Counted from the first letter of the stretch, positions 23,857-32,351 are shown. The stretch: 39,527 nucleotides of DNA from Candidatus Aphodocola excrementigallinarum (GCA_018714855.1 DVMT01000014.1:1-39527), one strand, 5' to 3'. Numbers and translations are program-made. The notes: generated from the letters alone by a model not told the origin.

Positions 23857-25809
23857 TTATTTTAAGAGTTTTTCGATTCTTCTATAAATTGAATCATCAT
23901 CAAGTTTTAGTTTTTCTAATACATCATCTTTCTTACCAGAATAACCAAACTCATCTATTCCCATTATGTATTTATCGTTATAAACGTATTTATGCCATCC
24001 AAATTTAGATGCACGCTCTATTACAAATGTTTTATAACCCACTGGTAACACTTCTTCTTTATACGTTTTTGATTGTTCTTCAAAAAGGCGCATACAAGGC
24101 ATAGATACAACTCTTATTTCCATACCCTTTTTCGATAATTTTTCTGCGATAGAAAGTGCAAGTGAAACTTCTGATCCAGTTGCAATTATAATTCCAAATA
24201 ACCTTTTCTTTTCCTTTCTTATTATGTAAGCACCTTTTTTTACGCTTAAAGGATCAGTACAATCCAAATTAGGACATTTACCCCTAGATAAAACTAGCGA
24301 AGATGGTTTATCATTATTTAAAATTGTTTGCCAAGAACCTATTATTTCATTAGCATCACAAGGTCTATAAACATAATGATTAGGAATGCTTCTTAGACCT
24401 GCAAGTTGTTCTACTGGTTGGTGTGTTGGACCGTCTTCTCCAATAATTACCGAATCATGTGTAAAAACAAAAGTACTTGGAATATTCATTAAACAGGCCA
24501 TTCTAATTGCAGGTTTTAAATAATCTGAAAATGCTAAAAAAGTTGATGCAAAAGGTCTTAACCCAGATAATGCAAGACCATTTATAAACGCTCCCATTTC
24601 ATGTTCTCTTACCCCAAAGAAAAAGTTTTTACCACCAAAATTATCCTTAGAAAAATCGTTAAAGTTATTTAAATATGTTTTACATGATGAAGATAAATCC
24701 GCTGATCCTCCTAAAAAGCAAGGATAATTATCCGCGATTTTATTCATTACCATACCATTTATTTTTCTTAATTCATCATCTTCAAAAATAGTATCTTTAA
24801 ATAACTTTGTTACGTCATATCTTTTATCCATGCTAATTGACTCTAAGAACCTTTTGGTCTCATCATCACAAGAGTTAATATATGCATTATACTTAGTTTG
24901 CCATTTATTCTTATCATGAGTTACTCTGTTTTTAATAAATAAAGCCATTTCACGTCTTAAAGAGCTGATGTTTGAAAACAAATCCGTATCGAGTTTTAGT
25001 TTATCCCTTAGTTGTCTTATATCTTCTTTAGTTAAAGGTGCGCCATGAACTTTATTAGTACCTTCTAAAATTGATCCTTTTCCAATGGTTGTTTTTATTT
25101 GTATAAATGATGGTTTATCGCCTCTTGATTTTGCCTTTGATATTGCCATGTCAATTAAAATTGGATTATTACCATCTAAAACAACATCCGTATGCCAACC
25201 CATAGCATCAAATCTTTTAAGTACGTCCTCGCTAAAACTTTTATTTAAATCAGAATCTAAAGTAACGTTATTTGAATCATATAAAACGATTAAATTACCA
25301 AGATGCAAATGTCCTGCAAGTGAGCATGCCTCATATGAAATACCTTCCATTAAGTCACCGTCACCAACAAGTACGTACGTCTTGTAATTAAAAAGTCCTT
25401 TAAACTTGCTTGATAAAAAGCGTTCTGCCGCTGCCATACCAACCGCAGTTGCCACTCCCTGTCCTAAAGGACCTGTTGTGCAATCAACCCCAGGCGTTAC
25501 GTTAACCTCAGGATGTCCTGGAGTAATGGAATCGATTTGTCTAAAATTTTTTAAATCCTTAATTGATAAATTAAAACCAGACATGTATAAAACAGCATAT
25601 AAAAGTGATGAGCCATGACCTGCTGACATAATGAATCTATCTCTATTTATCCATTTGTCATCAGTTGCATCAACCATCATATGATTTTTATAAAGCGTGT
25701 ATAAAATTGGTGCAGCACCAAGTGCTATTCCAGGATGCCCACTTTTAGCTTTTGAAATTTCTGCTACCGAAAGTGCTTTAATGGCACTTATTTCTCTTTC
25801 ATCATTCAT
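23857..25809 (-). CDS. tkt: Transketolase
   Basis: Transfers two-carbon units in the non-oxidative pentose phosphate pathway, using thiamine diphosphate. Motifs in order: KSGHPGIALGAAPI (about residues 22-35), GPLGQGVATAVGMA, the TPP-Mg site GDGDLMEGISYEA, HDSVIIGEDGPTHQP (phosphate-binding loop), and the C-terminal domain to residue 650. I chose the ATG at 25809 with AAAGGG about 10 bases ahead; a TTG three codons upstream is too close to that site. It has its own promoter. With rpe (846-1466) it provides part of the pathway. The order lexA-tkt-sirA-yneF is as in Bacillus. Confidence 0.96.
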   Translation of the reverse strand: MNDEREISAIKALSVAEISKAKSGHPGIALGAAPILYTLYKNHMMVDATDDKWINRDRFIMSAGHGSSLLYAVLYMSGFNLSIKDLKNFRQIDSITPGHPEVNVTPGVDCTTGPLGQGVATAVGMAAAERFLSSKFKGLFNYKTYVLVGDGDLMEGISYEACSLAGHLHLGNLIVLYDSNNVTLDSDLNKSFSEDVLKRFDAMGWHTDVVLDGNNPILIDMAISKAKSRGDKPSFIQIKTTIGKGSILEGTNKVHGAPLTKEDIRQLRDKLKLDTDLFSNISSLRREMALFIKNRVTHDKNKWQTKYNAYINSCDDETKRFLESISMDKRYDVTKLFKDTIFEDDELRKINGMVMNKIADNYPCFLGGSADLSSSCKTYLNNFNDFSKDNFGGKNFFFGVREHEMGAFINGLALSGLRPFASTFLAFSDYLKPAIRMACLMNIPSTFVFTHDSVIIGEDGPTHQPVEQLAGLRSIPNHYVYRPCDANEIIGSWQTILNNDKPSSLVLSRGKCPNLDCTDPLSVKKGAYIIRKEKKRLFGIIIATGSEVSLALSIAEKLSKKGMEIRVVSMPCMRLFEEQSKTYKEEVLPVGYKTFVIERASKFGWHKYVYNDKYIMGIDEFGYSGKKDDVLEKLKLDDDSIYRRIEKLLK

Positions 25810-25839
25810 AATTAACAACCCTTTCTATCTTATAAAATC

Positions 25840-25868
25840 ATTATAAGGCAAAAAAAGCTTTTAATCAA
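25840..25868 (-). promoter_or_regulatory. SigA promoter of tkt
   Basis: TTGATT, 17 bases, TATAAT on the minus strand, lying just after the stop of the small SOS gene. Confidence 0.75.
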
Positions 25869-25875
25869 TACAATA

Positions 25876-26022
25876 TTAAGCGTTAAAAACTACCGTTTTT
25901 TCATTACTTACCTTACTTATTATGTCATTTGGTCTTTCATAATTAACAACCCATATAACATTTATTAAAGTAATAACTATGTAAATTAAAGCAACTCCTT
26001 TATAATCTTTTAATAATTTCAT
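25876..26022 (-). CDS. SOS-controlled 48-residue membrane protein (yneA position)
   Basis: A 48-aa protein: basic start MKLLKDYKG, one transmembrane helix VALIYIVITLINVIWVV, then 20 polar residues outside (NYERPNDIISKVSNEKTVVF). AAGGAG lies 9 bases ahead of the ATG. It is divergent from lexA, with a near-perfect SOS box inside its promoter. B. subtilis has the cell-division inhibitor YneA (single helix plus LysM) at this place; this protein keeps the helix and lacks LysM. By position and topology it is a candidate SOS division inhibitor, but no sequence match to YneA is visible. Confidence 0.68.
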   Translation of the reverse strand: MKLLKDYKGVALIYIVITLINVIWVVNYERPNDIISKVSNEKTVVFNA

Positions 26023-26058
26023 CTTCAACCACTCCTTTTCTTGTTTGTTTACAATTTA

Positions 26059-26087
26059 ATATTATCACGAACAAATGTATGTGTCAA
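26059..26087 (-). promoter_or_regulatory. Promoter of the small SOS gene
   Basis: TTGACA (consensus), 17 bases, TAATAT on the minus strand. SOS box 1 fills the spacer, so bound LexA should block it completely. Confidence 0.65.
26068..26081. promoter_or_regulatory. SOS (LexA) box 1
   Basis: CGAACAAATGTATG, one mismatch to the Gram-positive LexA consensus CGAACRNRYGTTYG, between the -35 and -10 of the small SOS gene. Confidence 0.75.
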
Positions 26088-26096
26088 TACTAAAAG

Positions 26097-26110
26097 TGAA
26101 CAAATGTTTG
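26097..26110. promoter_or_regulatory. SOS (LexA) box 2
   Basis: TGAACAAATGTTTG, one mismatch to CGAACRNRYGTTYG, overlapping the first three bases of the lexA -35; implies autorepression. It shares the centre AACAAATGT with box 1. Confidence 0.78.
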
Positions 26111-26136
26111 ACAATGTAAAGTAATTATGTTATTAT
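26108..26136 (+). promoter_or_regulatory. lexA promoter
   Basis: TTGACA (consensus), 17 bases, TATTAT with an extended TGT; SOS box 2 overlaps the -35. Confidence 0.75.
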
Positions 26137-26161
26137 ATAGATGTAATAAAAAGGAGGCACT

Positions 26162-26773
26162 ATGCAAAAACTTACAAATAGACAAAAAGAAGTCTTAGAT
26201 TACATAAAAAGCTACATTGCAAAACATGGTTATCCACCGGCAGTAAGAGAAATAGGCGCAGCATTAGGTTTAAACTCACCTGCTACCATTCAGTCTCATA
26301 TTAATGCACTAGAAGCAAAAGGATACATAAAAAAGACTAATTCTAAGTATAGATCATTAGAAATAATTGGTAATAATGAGTATTTAAATGAAGACGTTGT
26401 AGAAGTTCCACTTCTTGGTAAAGTAACCGCTGGAAACCCAATAGAAGCTATTGAAACGCCAGATGAGTACTTTAGCTTACCAGCATACTTAATACCAAAT
26501 AACGAAGAAGTATTTACTTTAAAAGTAAGTGGCGAAAGTATGATAAACGCAGGAATTTTAGATGGTGATATAGTAATCGTTCAAAGACAAAACGTAGCAA
26601 GAAATGGTGATATAGTAGTTGCTATGACAATGGATAATGAAGTTACCTTAAAAAGATTTTATAAGGAAGCAACACATATAAGATTACAACCGGAAAACGA
26701 TACTATGAAACCAATTATATTACCTAACTGTACAATACTTGGTAAAGCAATTGGTTTATATAGAAAATTTTAA
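26162..26773 (+). CDS. lexA: SOS repressor LexA
   Basis: Represses DNA-damage genes and cleaves itself when RecA filaments form. The winged helix at residues 1-65 has LTNRQKEVLDYIKSYI and REIGAALGLNSPATIQSHIN. The self-cleavage bond is Ala90-Gly91 in GKVTAGNP; the catalytic dyad is Ser126 (SGESM) and Lys164 (VTLKRF). At 203 aa it is full length, so it should be active. GGAGG precedes the ATG. It is one of few plus-strand genes and is divergent from its own target at 25876-26022. Confidence 0.96.
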   Translation: MQKLTNRQKEVLDYIKSYIAKHGYPPAVREIGAALGLNSPATIQSHINALEAKGYIKKTNSKYRSLEIIGNNEYLNEDVVEVPLLGKVTAGNPIEAIETPDEYFSLPAYLIPNNEEVFTLKVSGESMINAGILDGDIVIVQRQNVARNGDIVVAMTMDNEVTLKRFYKEATHIRLQPENDTMKPIILPNCTILGKAIGLYRKF

Positions 26774-26807
26774 AAAAGGGGCATTTATTATGGAATGTGA
26801 TTAAGTA

Positions 26808-26838
26808 AAAAAAGAGAAACTAAAAATTTCTCTTTTTT
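26808..26838 (+). terminator. Terminator of lexA
   Basis: AAAAAAGAGAAA/TTTCTCTTTTTT stem of 12 bp with a 7-base loop, ending in T. A five-codon frame (MECD, stop) with GGGG ahead lies between lexA and this hairpin and is probably a remnant. Confidence 0.85.
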
Positions 26839-27049
26839 AGTTTCTCTAATCTATCTAAAAACGCCTTATCATGCATCAGCGTTCTACAATAATATATGGC
26901 TTACAATTAATTTTGTTAACCATATTCCGCCTAAATAATAAGCATATTTTTTATAACTTAATGTGTAACAACATTTGATGTACTATTTTTAATATGTCCA
27001 TTTTTTTAAAAATATACCAAATAAAATATTTTTATTTAACCTTTAAAAG
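26839..27049. other. Intergenic region, possible gene remnant
   Basis: About 210 bases between the lexA terminator and the broken nuclease gene. On the minus strand one frame reads SYKKYAYYLGGIWLTKLIVS with a nearby stop on each side and no start signal, so it may be a worn gene fragment. Nothing else is visible. Confidence 0.3.
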
Positions 27050-27943
27050 TTATTGAACTAATTGACACTCTTTAGATAGAATTCTTTTATCACTGCAATA
27101 CTCTAAAATAAATTCATTATTTTTCTTGCATATAATTATTCCTATGGTTTTAGATTCATCAACTGATTTAATATTTTTATCCACCTAATTCATATATGTC
27201 TGTATTTGACCTATGTGTTCTTTTTTTAAAGGTGTAGCTTTTAATTCAATAACTACGTAACATTTATATCTAATATTATACAAAAGCAAATCTATGTAAT
27301 TATAACTATTACCTATTTTGATTTTATATTCATTACCTACGTAAGCAAAACGAGCACCTAGTTCTGATAAAAAATTATCTATGTTTTCTAATATTAATTC
27401 TTTTAACATTTTTTCTGATATATCAGTAGTATTAAACTTGTTTTTTATCAGTATCGGATTTTTAATAAAATCTTCTGTTTTAGGTTCTTCTTTTTTTATT
27501 AACATCGCTTTTGTTTTATCATCTAATCTTTCATACTCTTTACTTTTTATTCTTTCTCGCAATTGTCTTTTACTTAAATTTTGTTCTTCACTAATATAAA
27601 TATAATAATTAATTTTGTTTAAATCTTTTAATGGTAATAATTCACAAAAGTGAGACCATGATAATTTGGTCGCCACTGGCGACCATTTTGTATTATCTAT
27701 AAAATTATAAAACTGTCTAAATCTTCTAAGTGTTCTTTCATTATATTTTTTACCAAGTTCAATAGTTAACTTTTGTGAGTATTTTTTTATAATACCTTCA
27801 CCATAGTTTTTGCCTGCTTCACTTAAGAGTTTGCCAACATTATAATAAGCAGTTAAATCACTTCTGTTTTTAGATATATCTTTTACTTTTTTATATACCT
27901 CGTTATTTATTAACTGTTGTTTTATCTCATTATAATAATTCAT
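27050..27943 (-). pseudogene. DUF1016 PDDEXK nuclease broken by an in-frame TAG
   Basis: Family of YhcG-like proteins: an N-terminal helical DNA-binding part (ERTLRRFRQFYNF, WSHFCELL) and a C-terminal PDDEXK nuclease. The catalytic Asp is in YIDLLLY, and the Glu-x-Lys in VVIELKA, followed by IGQIQTYMN. A TAG at 27185-27187 then stops the frame after 252 codons. Beyond it the same frame runs on for 44 codons (VDKNIKSVDESKTIGIIICK, then an EYCSDKRIL segment) to a TAA at 27050, which is the normal family end. One base change thus broke the gene. Its ATG follows the comEC stop with no gap and its AAAGGAG lies inside comEC. Confidence 0.8.
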
Positions 27944-29956
27944 TTACACTCCTTTCTTTTTAATACATGTTTTTATCTTTAACTTTTTGTTTTTAATTTC
28001 AAACATAATACTACCGTTTAAATCGGTTCTATAAATGCTAGAACTGCTTAAGCGTTTTAAAACCTCGTCATTTGGATGACCATACCTGTTATTTTTGCCC
28101 ACACTTATAATAGAATACTTAGGTTTAATAACATTAATAAAATCATTAGAAGTACTTGTTTTACTTCCGTGATGCCCTACTTTTAAAATATCAATGTTAT
28201 TAATGCTATAGCTATTTAAAATATCTTCTTCTACTTTTTTTGTTGCATCACCCATTAATAATAATTTTATGTTATTAAACTTAGCATATAAAACAATTGA
28301 GTTATCATTTTCATCGTCATAAATATTATTATTTAAAAAATAAAACTTATTATTATCCACGTTTAAAGTCTTTATATTTTTATAGTAATTTATTTTTTTC
28401 TTCTTAAGTAAACTAGTAAGTTCTAATTCAATTTCACTATATTCTCCATTATTAAAAACCACTTTTTCAACACTAATATTGTTAACTAATTCTACCGAAT
28501 CACCCATATGATCATAATCACCATGAGTTAGAATAAGTAAATCTATTTTATTTATTCCAAGTGAATTCAAATATGGAATTGTTTTATTTAAAGAAATAGA
28601 TGAATTACTTAAAAAATTTCCTCCGGTATCAACTAAGATGGTCTTTCCACGTGGCAGAATAATAACCGTACTATCTCCTTGCCCAACATCTAAAAAAGTA
28701 ATTGTTGGATTTATTATAAAAAACTTTGCATTTATGTTTATTATTAAAATAATTATATAAATAATTATCCATTTTTTATTTACCTTAACTGATAGATAAA
28801 GCATTAAGTAATAAAGGAAAACAGCAATTATATTTGGCTTTGCAATAACAAATGAAAGCACTTTAAAATTATCAAGGAATAACGCTATACCCTCAAAAGC
28901 ATTTGACACCATATAAAATAGTTCATCAAACAAAGGAATTAAAAACGTTATTAAACTTAATGGGAATATAAAAAACGAAACAATTGGTACAAAAATAATG
29001 TTAAATAAAATAGATAAAACATTTATCTTAAAAAAGTTATAAGCAAGAATAGGAACTGATGATAAAAAACTAATTAAAGATATTATAAAAGTTTTGTTTA
29101 AATAACTTTTATTTTTCAACTTATAACTTATTAATATTATGAAAAATGTAATAACTAAAGAAAACATAAGACCTACACTATAAACTAAATAAGGATTAAT
29201 AATAAGTAAAATAGAAGCTGTAAGAATAATTAGGCTTATGCTATTTAACTTAAGTTTAAACTTCTTATTTAGGAAAGATAACAACATGAATAAAACGCAC
29301 CTAATTAAAGATTCTACGAAACCCGTTATAAATAAAAAGAAAAACAAAAACGAAAACAAAATAAAGTTTTTTAATTTACTTTTTTTAAATAGAAAATTAA
29401 TTATCACTAAAAACACAGAAACATGCGTTCCAGATATAGCGAGTAAATGACTTATGCCTACGTTAGAATACGCATCTTTTGCATCATCACTTATTAAAGA
29501 AGTATCTCCTATTACAAATGCTTTTAAGTAATTCTTTGATTTATAATTATCGACATGCTCTACTATTTTATTTTTTATAATGTAAAAAATGTTTTTTGTT
29601 TTTCTTACCCTCTTAACTTCACAATCAGTACACATTTCTTTTATGTTTTTAGATAAAAGATATTTTCTATAGTTAAATAAATTAAACACAGTATTATCAC
29701 TTGGTGTGTTAAATAAACCGGTTACCTTTACTTTATCACCATACTTAAAATCCACACTTTCATAAATTGTTATTCTGTATTTTTGTTTTTCTTTTACATC
29801 AATCGTTGTTTTATCTTCTTCTTTTTTTATGTATGTAATTTTACCTATTATGCTTTTTTCATTTTCATAATACATATTATTATCAAGCACAAACATTAAA
29901 ACTATTCTTAGTAATGCCACTATAAAAATAGTAAATAATATTACTTTTTTATTCAT
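27944..29956 (-). CDS. comEC: DNA uptake channel protein ComEC/Rec2
   Basis: Forms the channel that takes single-stranded DNA through the membrane during transformation. N-terminal DUF4131-like and OB region (1-120), then the competence domain with about ten helices, including GDTSLISDDAKDAYSNVGIS and HLLAISGTHVSVF (about 150-185), then a metallo-beta-lactamase domain with GQGDSTVI, LTHGDYDHMGD and VGHHGSKTSTS. It is complete at 670 aa, a little short. It begins 1 base after the comEA stop. The reading frame is intact, so uptake machinery may work. Confidence 0.94.
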   Translation of the reverse strand: MNKKVILFTIFIVALLRIVLMFVLDNNMYYENEKSIIGKITYIKKEEDKTTIDVKEKQKYRITIYESVDFKYGDKVKVTGLFNTPSDNTVFNLFNYRKYLLSKNIKEMCTDCEVKRVRKTKNIFYIIKNKIVEHVDNYKSKNYLKAFVIGDTSLISDDAKDAYSNVGISHLLAISGTHVSVFLVIINFLFKKSKLKNFILFSFLFFFLFITGFVESLIRCVLFMLLSFLNKKFKLKLNSISLIILTASILLIINPYLVYSVGLMFSLVITFFIILISYKLKNKSYLNKTFIISLISFLSSVPILAYNFFKINVLSILFNIIFVPIVSFFIFPLSLITFLIPLFDELFYMVSNAFEGIALFLDNFKVLSFVIAKPNIIAVFLYYLMLYLSVKVNKKWIIIYIIILIININAKFFIINPTITFLDVGQGDSTVIILPRGKTILVDTGGNFLSNSSISLNKTIPYLNSLGINKIDLLILTHGDYDHMGDSVELVNNISVEKVVFNNGEYSEIELELTSLLKKKKINYYKNIKTLNVDNNKFYFLNNNIYDDENDNSIVLYAKFNNIKLLLMGDATKKVEEDILNSYSINNIDILKVGHHGSKTSTSNDFINVIKPKYSIISVGKNNRYGHPNDEVLKRLSSSSIYRTDLNGSIMFEIKNKKLKIKTCIKKKGV

Positions 29957-29957
29957 C

Positions 29958-30671
29958 TTAAATAGTTATGTTATCTTTTATTTTTTCAAAAATAGCATCA
30001 CCTATTCCAGATACGTTTTTAATATCTTCTATAGAAGCAAAATTTCCATTTTTTTCTCTATACTCTATTATTGCACCAGCTTTAGCTTCACCAATACCAG
30101 AAAGCGTCATCAACTCTTCTTTAGATGCAGTATTAATAGATACTTTACCAGTTACCTTAACTTCGTCATTACTAGATGAAGTATTACTACTTGTTTTATT
30201 AGCGTCATTTTTATAACAACCATCATTATTGCTATCAGGACAAACACATTCATAAGATGCACAAACAATTTCACTTACATCTTGTTTTTTCATATAATTT
30301 TCTATTTCTTCTTTAGTGTAAATAATTATAAACATTTCATCTTCTATTTTTTTGCTTAAGTTTATGTTTATTGTATTGGCATTATCCGTTAAGCCGCCGG
30401 CAGTATTTATTGCATCTATTATTCTTTTTTTAGTATCTAATTCATATACACCAGGTGCATTTACCGCACCTTTGATGTCTACAAAAACCGTTTCAGATGT
30501 ACTATCATCATCGTTATTAGTTTCTTTTTCTTCTTCTGTAACGGTAAGCTTTTCATCATTTGATGTTGTAATAGTATTACTTTTATTATAAACATAAACG
30601 CCTACAAAAATGATAATAGCACAAAAAAGAATTAATAAATACTTTTGATATCTTTTAAAAAAATATAACAT
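29958..30671 (-). CDS. comEA: DNA receptor ComEA
   Basis: A membrane-anchored protein that binds double-stranded DNA outside the cell and hands it to ComEC. One helix (about 11-28), a Ser/Thr/Glu linker, an SLBB domain (VFVDIKGAVNAPGVYEL), and two helix-hairpin-helix motifs at the end (INTASKEELMTLSGIGEAKA and NVSGIGDAIFEKI). Between SLBB and HhH is an unusual insert with four Cys, EIVCASYECVCPDSNNDGCY, containing a DSNNDG calcium-loop-like run. At 237 aa, with AAAGGAGG ahead of the ATG. It is first in the comEA-comEC operon. Confidence 0.93.
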   Translation of the reverse strand: MLYFFKRYQKYLLILFCAIIIFVGVYVYNKSNTITTSNDEKLTVTEEEKETNNDDDSTSETVFVDIKGAVNAPGVYELDTKKRIIDAINTAGGLTDNANTININLSKKIEDEMFIIIYTKEEIENYMKKQDVSEIVCASYECVCPDSNNDGCYKNDANKTSSNTSSSNDEVKVTGKVSINTASKEELMTLSGIGEAKAGAIIEYREKNGNFASIEDIKNVSGIGDAIFEKIKDNITI

Positions 30672-30693
30672 TTTAACCTCCTTTCATACTTAT

Positions 30694-30721
30694 AATTCTC
30701 CGTCTTTTTAAAAATTCCCCT
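30694..30721 (-). promoter_or_regulatory. SigH-like promoter of comEA-comEC
   Basis: AGGGGAATT, 11 bases, GGAGAATT on the minus strand, fitting the SigH pattern (RnAGGAwWW, 11-12, RnnGAATww) with one mismatch. No SigA promoter is seen in this gap. SigH or SigH-like factors (ComX) control late competence genes in staphylococci and streptococci. A copy with the same spacing is at 6433-6460. Confidence 0.6.
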
Positions 30722-30753
30722 AAAAATATTAAAAAAAGTTAATTTTTATATAA

Positions 30754-30778
30754 ATTAAAAAAACGTTATTTTTTAACG
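30754..30778 (-). terminator. Terminator of ftsW/rodA
   Basis: GCGTTA/TAACGT stem around an A-rich loop, followed by TTTTTTT on the minus strand. Confidence 0.7.
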
Positions 30779-30783
30779 CTTTT

Positions 30784-31926
30784 TTATCTAACTAAATGCT
30801 TTTGCTCAAAAATTTTGCTTTCTACTGATACTCTTTGCACCAATGCTAAACATATAAGTAAATTTATCATAAAAGAGCCACCGTAGGAGTAAAAAGGAAG
30901 TGGAACACCTGTTAACGGAATAACACCTAATACTCCTCCTAGGTTAACTATTATGTGAAGAGCAATATAAACTGCAACACCATAACAAATAATTGATCCT
31001 TGTAAATTATATGATTTTTTACCAATCATGATTATTCTCCATATTATTATAAAATATGCTAAAAGCATTATTATACCGACTATTAGTCCCATCTCTTCTA
31101 TTATAATTGCAAATATAAAATCAGTATGAGCCTCTGGTAAGTATAAATATTTTTGCTTACTATTACCATAACCAGAACCAAATAGCCCACCGGAATTTAT
31201 CGCAATATATCCGTTACAAACCTGATAACCAGTACTTTCTCTATATCTTGTACAAGGATCTTTAAAATTAAATCTGGACATTTGTGAATCGCTTAAACCC
31301 TTACCAGATATAACCATCACAAGTGCAAGAATTAAAACCGAAATAATGGTAAATAACACCATCATAAACTTTGTTTTTTTATCATACGGAACCATAAAGA
31401 AAATTGCTACTGTTATTCCAACTAAGATCATCATGGTACCAAAGTCTGGTTGCTCAAATACTAAAAATATAAACACTATCGGAACGATAAATGGTAAAAC
31501 CTTTTGTACGTTTGAAATATTTTTTATTCTCATGTACCTTTCAAAAGTAAGTGCAAAAAACAAAATGAGTGCCGTCTTAGCAAACTCCGATGGCTGAATA
31601 CCAAACCCTCCAATAAATAGCCAACCTGTTACACCATTTGATATTTTTCCACTTACAAGTACGTATATTAATGCTGCAGTAACACCTGCCAGAACAACGT
31701 AAATTATGTTTTTATACTTTCTTATTGGAGTTTTTATAATTATAATTGACGCAATAAGTCCGATTGCAATAAAAAGTAATTGTCTTTTAAAGTAGTAATA
31801 ACTATCACCAAACGTCATATACGCTTTTAAAGATGATGCGCTTCCTACCATCATAACTCCAAATATTAAGCAGATAATTGTTAATATTAAAAGTGGCTTA
31901 TCTACCTTATTAAATGCCTTTCTCAT
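30784..31926 (-). CDS. FtsW/RodA/SpoVE-family peptidoglycan polymerase
   Basis: A SEDS glycosyltransferase with about ten helices that polymerises lipid II together with a class B PBP. Diagnostic blocks are GWLFIGGFGIQPSEFAKTAL, SGGLFGSGYGNSKQKYLYLP, EAHTDFIFAIIIEEMG and GVPLPFYSYGGSFM. At 380 aa the length fits FtsW or SpoVE. The sequence does not let me separate division (FtsW), elongation (RodA) and sporulation (SpoVE) members. A TATAAT lies at 31940-31945, but its -35 is poor. Transcribed alone. Confidence 0.88.
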   Translation of the reverse strand: MRKAFNKVDKPLLILTIICLIFGVMMVGSASSLKAYMTFGDSYYYFKRQLLFIAIGLIASIIIIKTPIRKYKNIIYVVLAGVTAALIYVLVSGKISNGVTGWLFIGGFGIQPSEFAKTALILFFALTFERYMRIKNISNVQKVLPFIVPIVFIFLVFEQPDFGTMMILVGITVAIFFMVPYDKKTKFMMVLFTIISVLILALVMVISGKGLSDSQMSRFNFKDPCTRYRESTGYQVCNGYIAINSGGLFGSGYGNSKQKYLYLPEAHTDFIFAIIIEEMGLIVGIIMLLAYFIIIWRIIMIGKKSYNLQGSIICYGVAVYIALHIIVNLGGVLGVIPLTGVPLPFYSYGGSFMINLLICLALVQRVSVESKIFEQKHLVR

Positions 31927-32050
31927 ATCATCACCTATTATTATAATAATAACACATTTTTTTATTTTTTAATATATAGGTGTTTTATATAACACAAAGT
32001 TTACATGTTTAATAAACTATAATAGATAATCTAAAAGGAGGGATATTAAT

Positions 32051-32227
32051 ATGTACTATTATGGTTACCAAGGTGGTTATGGATACAACTCTCCATGCTG
32101 CGGAGGCTATCAATATCCATACGGAGGATACAGTAACAATGGCGGTGGCTATGGAGCAGCTATTATATTAGTATTATTCATCTTGCTTGTTATCGTAATT
32201 GGAGCTAGATGGTTAGGAAATAATTAA
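32051..32227 (+). CDS. YjcZ-family small sporulation-type protein
   Basis: A 58-aa protein: Tyr/Gly-rich start (MYYYGYQGGYGYNSPCCGGY, then QYPYGGYSNNGGGYG) followed by a C-terminal helix AAIILVLFILLVIVIGARW. This is the layout of YjcZ/YydF-like small proteins that Bacillus makes in sporulation (family known; role unclear). AGGAGGG lies 8 bases ahead of the ATG. TATAAT at 32018-32023 is the likely -10, with no good -35. Transcribed alone, ended by a strong hairpin. Confidence 0.75.
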   Translation: MYYYGYQGGYGYNSPCCGGYQYPYGGYSNNGGGYGAAIILVLFILLVIVIGARWLGNN

Positions 32228-32250
32228 AAAAATTTAATAAAATAAATGCT

Positions 32251-32285
32251 AAAACAAAGTGATAACAACTCACTTTGTTTTATTT
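32251..32285 (+). terminator. Terminator of the YjcZ-like gene
   Basis: Perfect 12-bp stem AAAACAAAGTGA/TCACTTTGTTTT with a 7-base loop and T run. Confidence 0.88.
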
Positions 32286-32313
32286 GTAATTTTAATTTAG
32301 CTTATGCTATACT
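32284..32313 (+). promoter_or_regulatory. Promoter of the ART-like gene
   Basis: TTGTAA, 18 bases, TATACT with an extended TGC. Confidence 0.55.
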
Positions 32314-32351
32314 TATATATAGAAAACAATTCAAACAAACGAGGCAGTTAT

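Noticed and set aside
26790-26804. Five-codon frame MECD after lexA with GGGG ahead
   Set aside because: Too short to assign; probably chance or a decayed gene start before the lexA terminator.
27185-27187. UAG reassigned as a sense codon
   Set aside because: The TAG at 27185 is the only one that interrupts a recognisable family; other genes end at TAG normally (for example the flippase at 15694), so a mutation is simpler.
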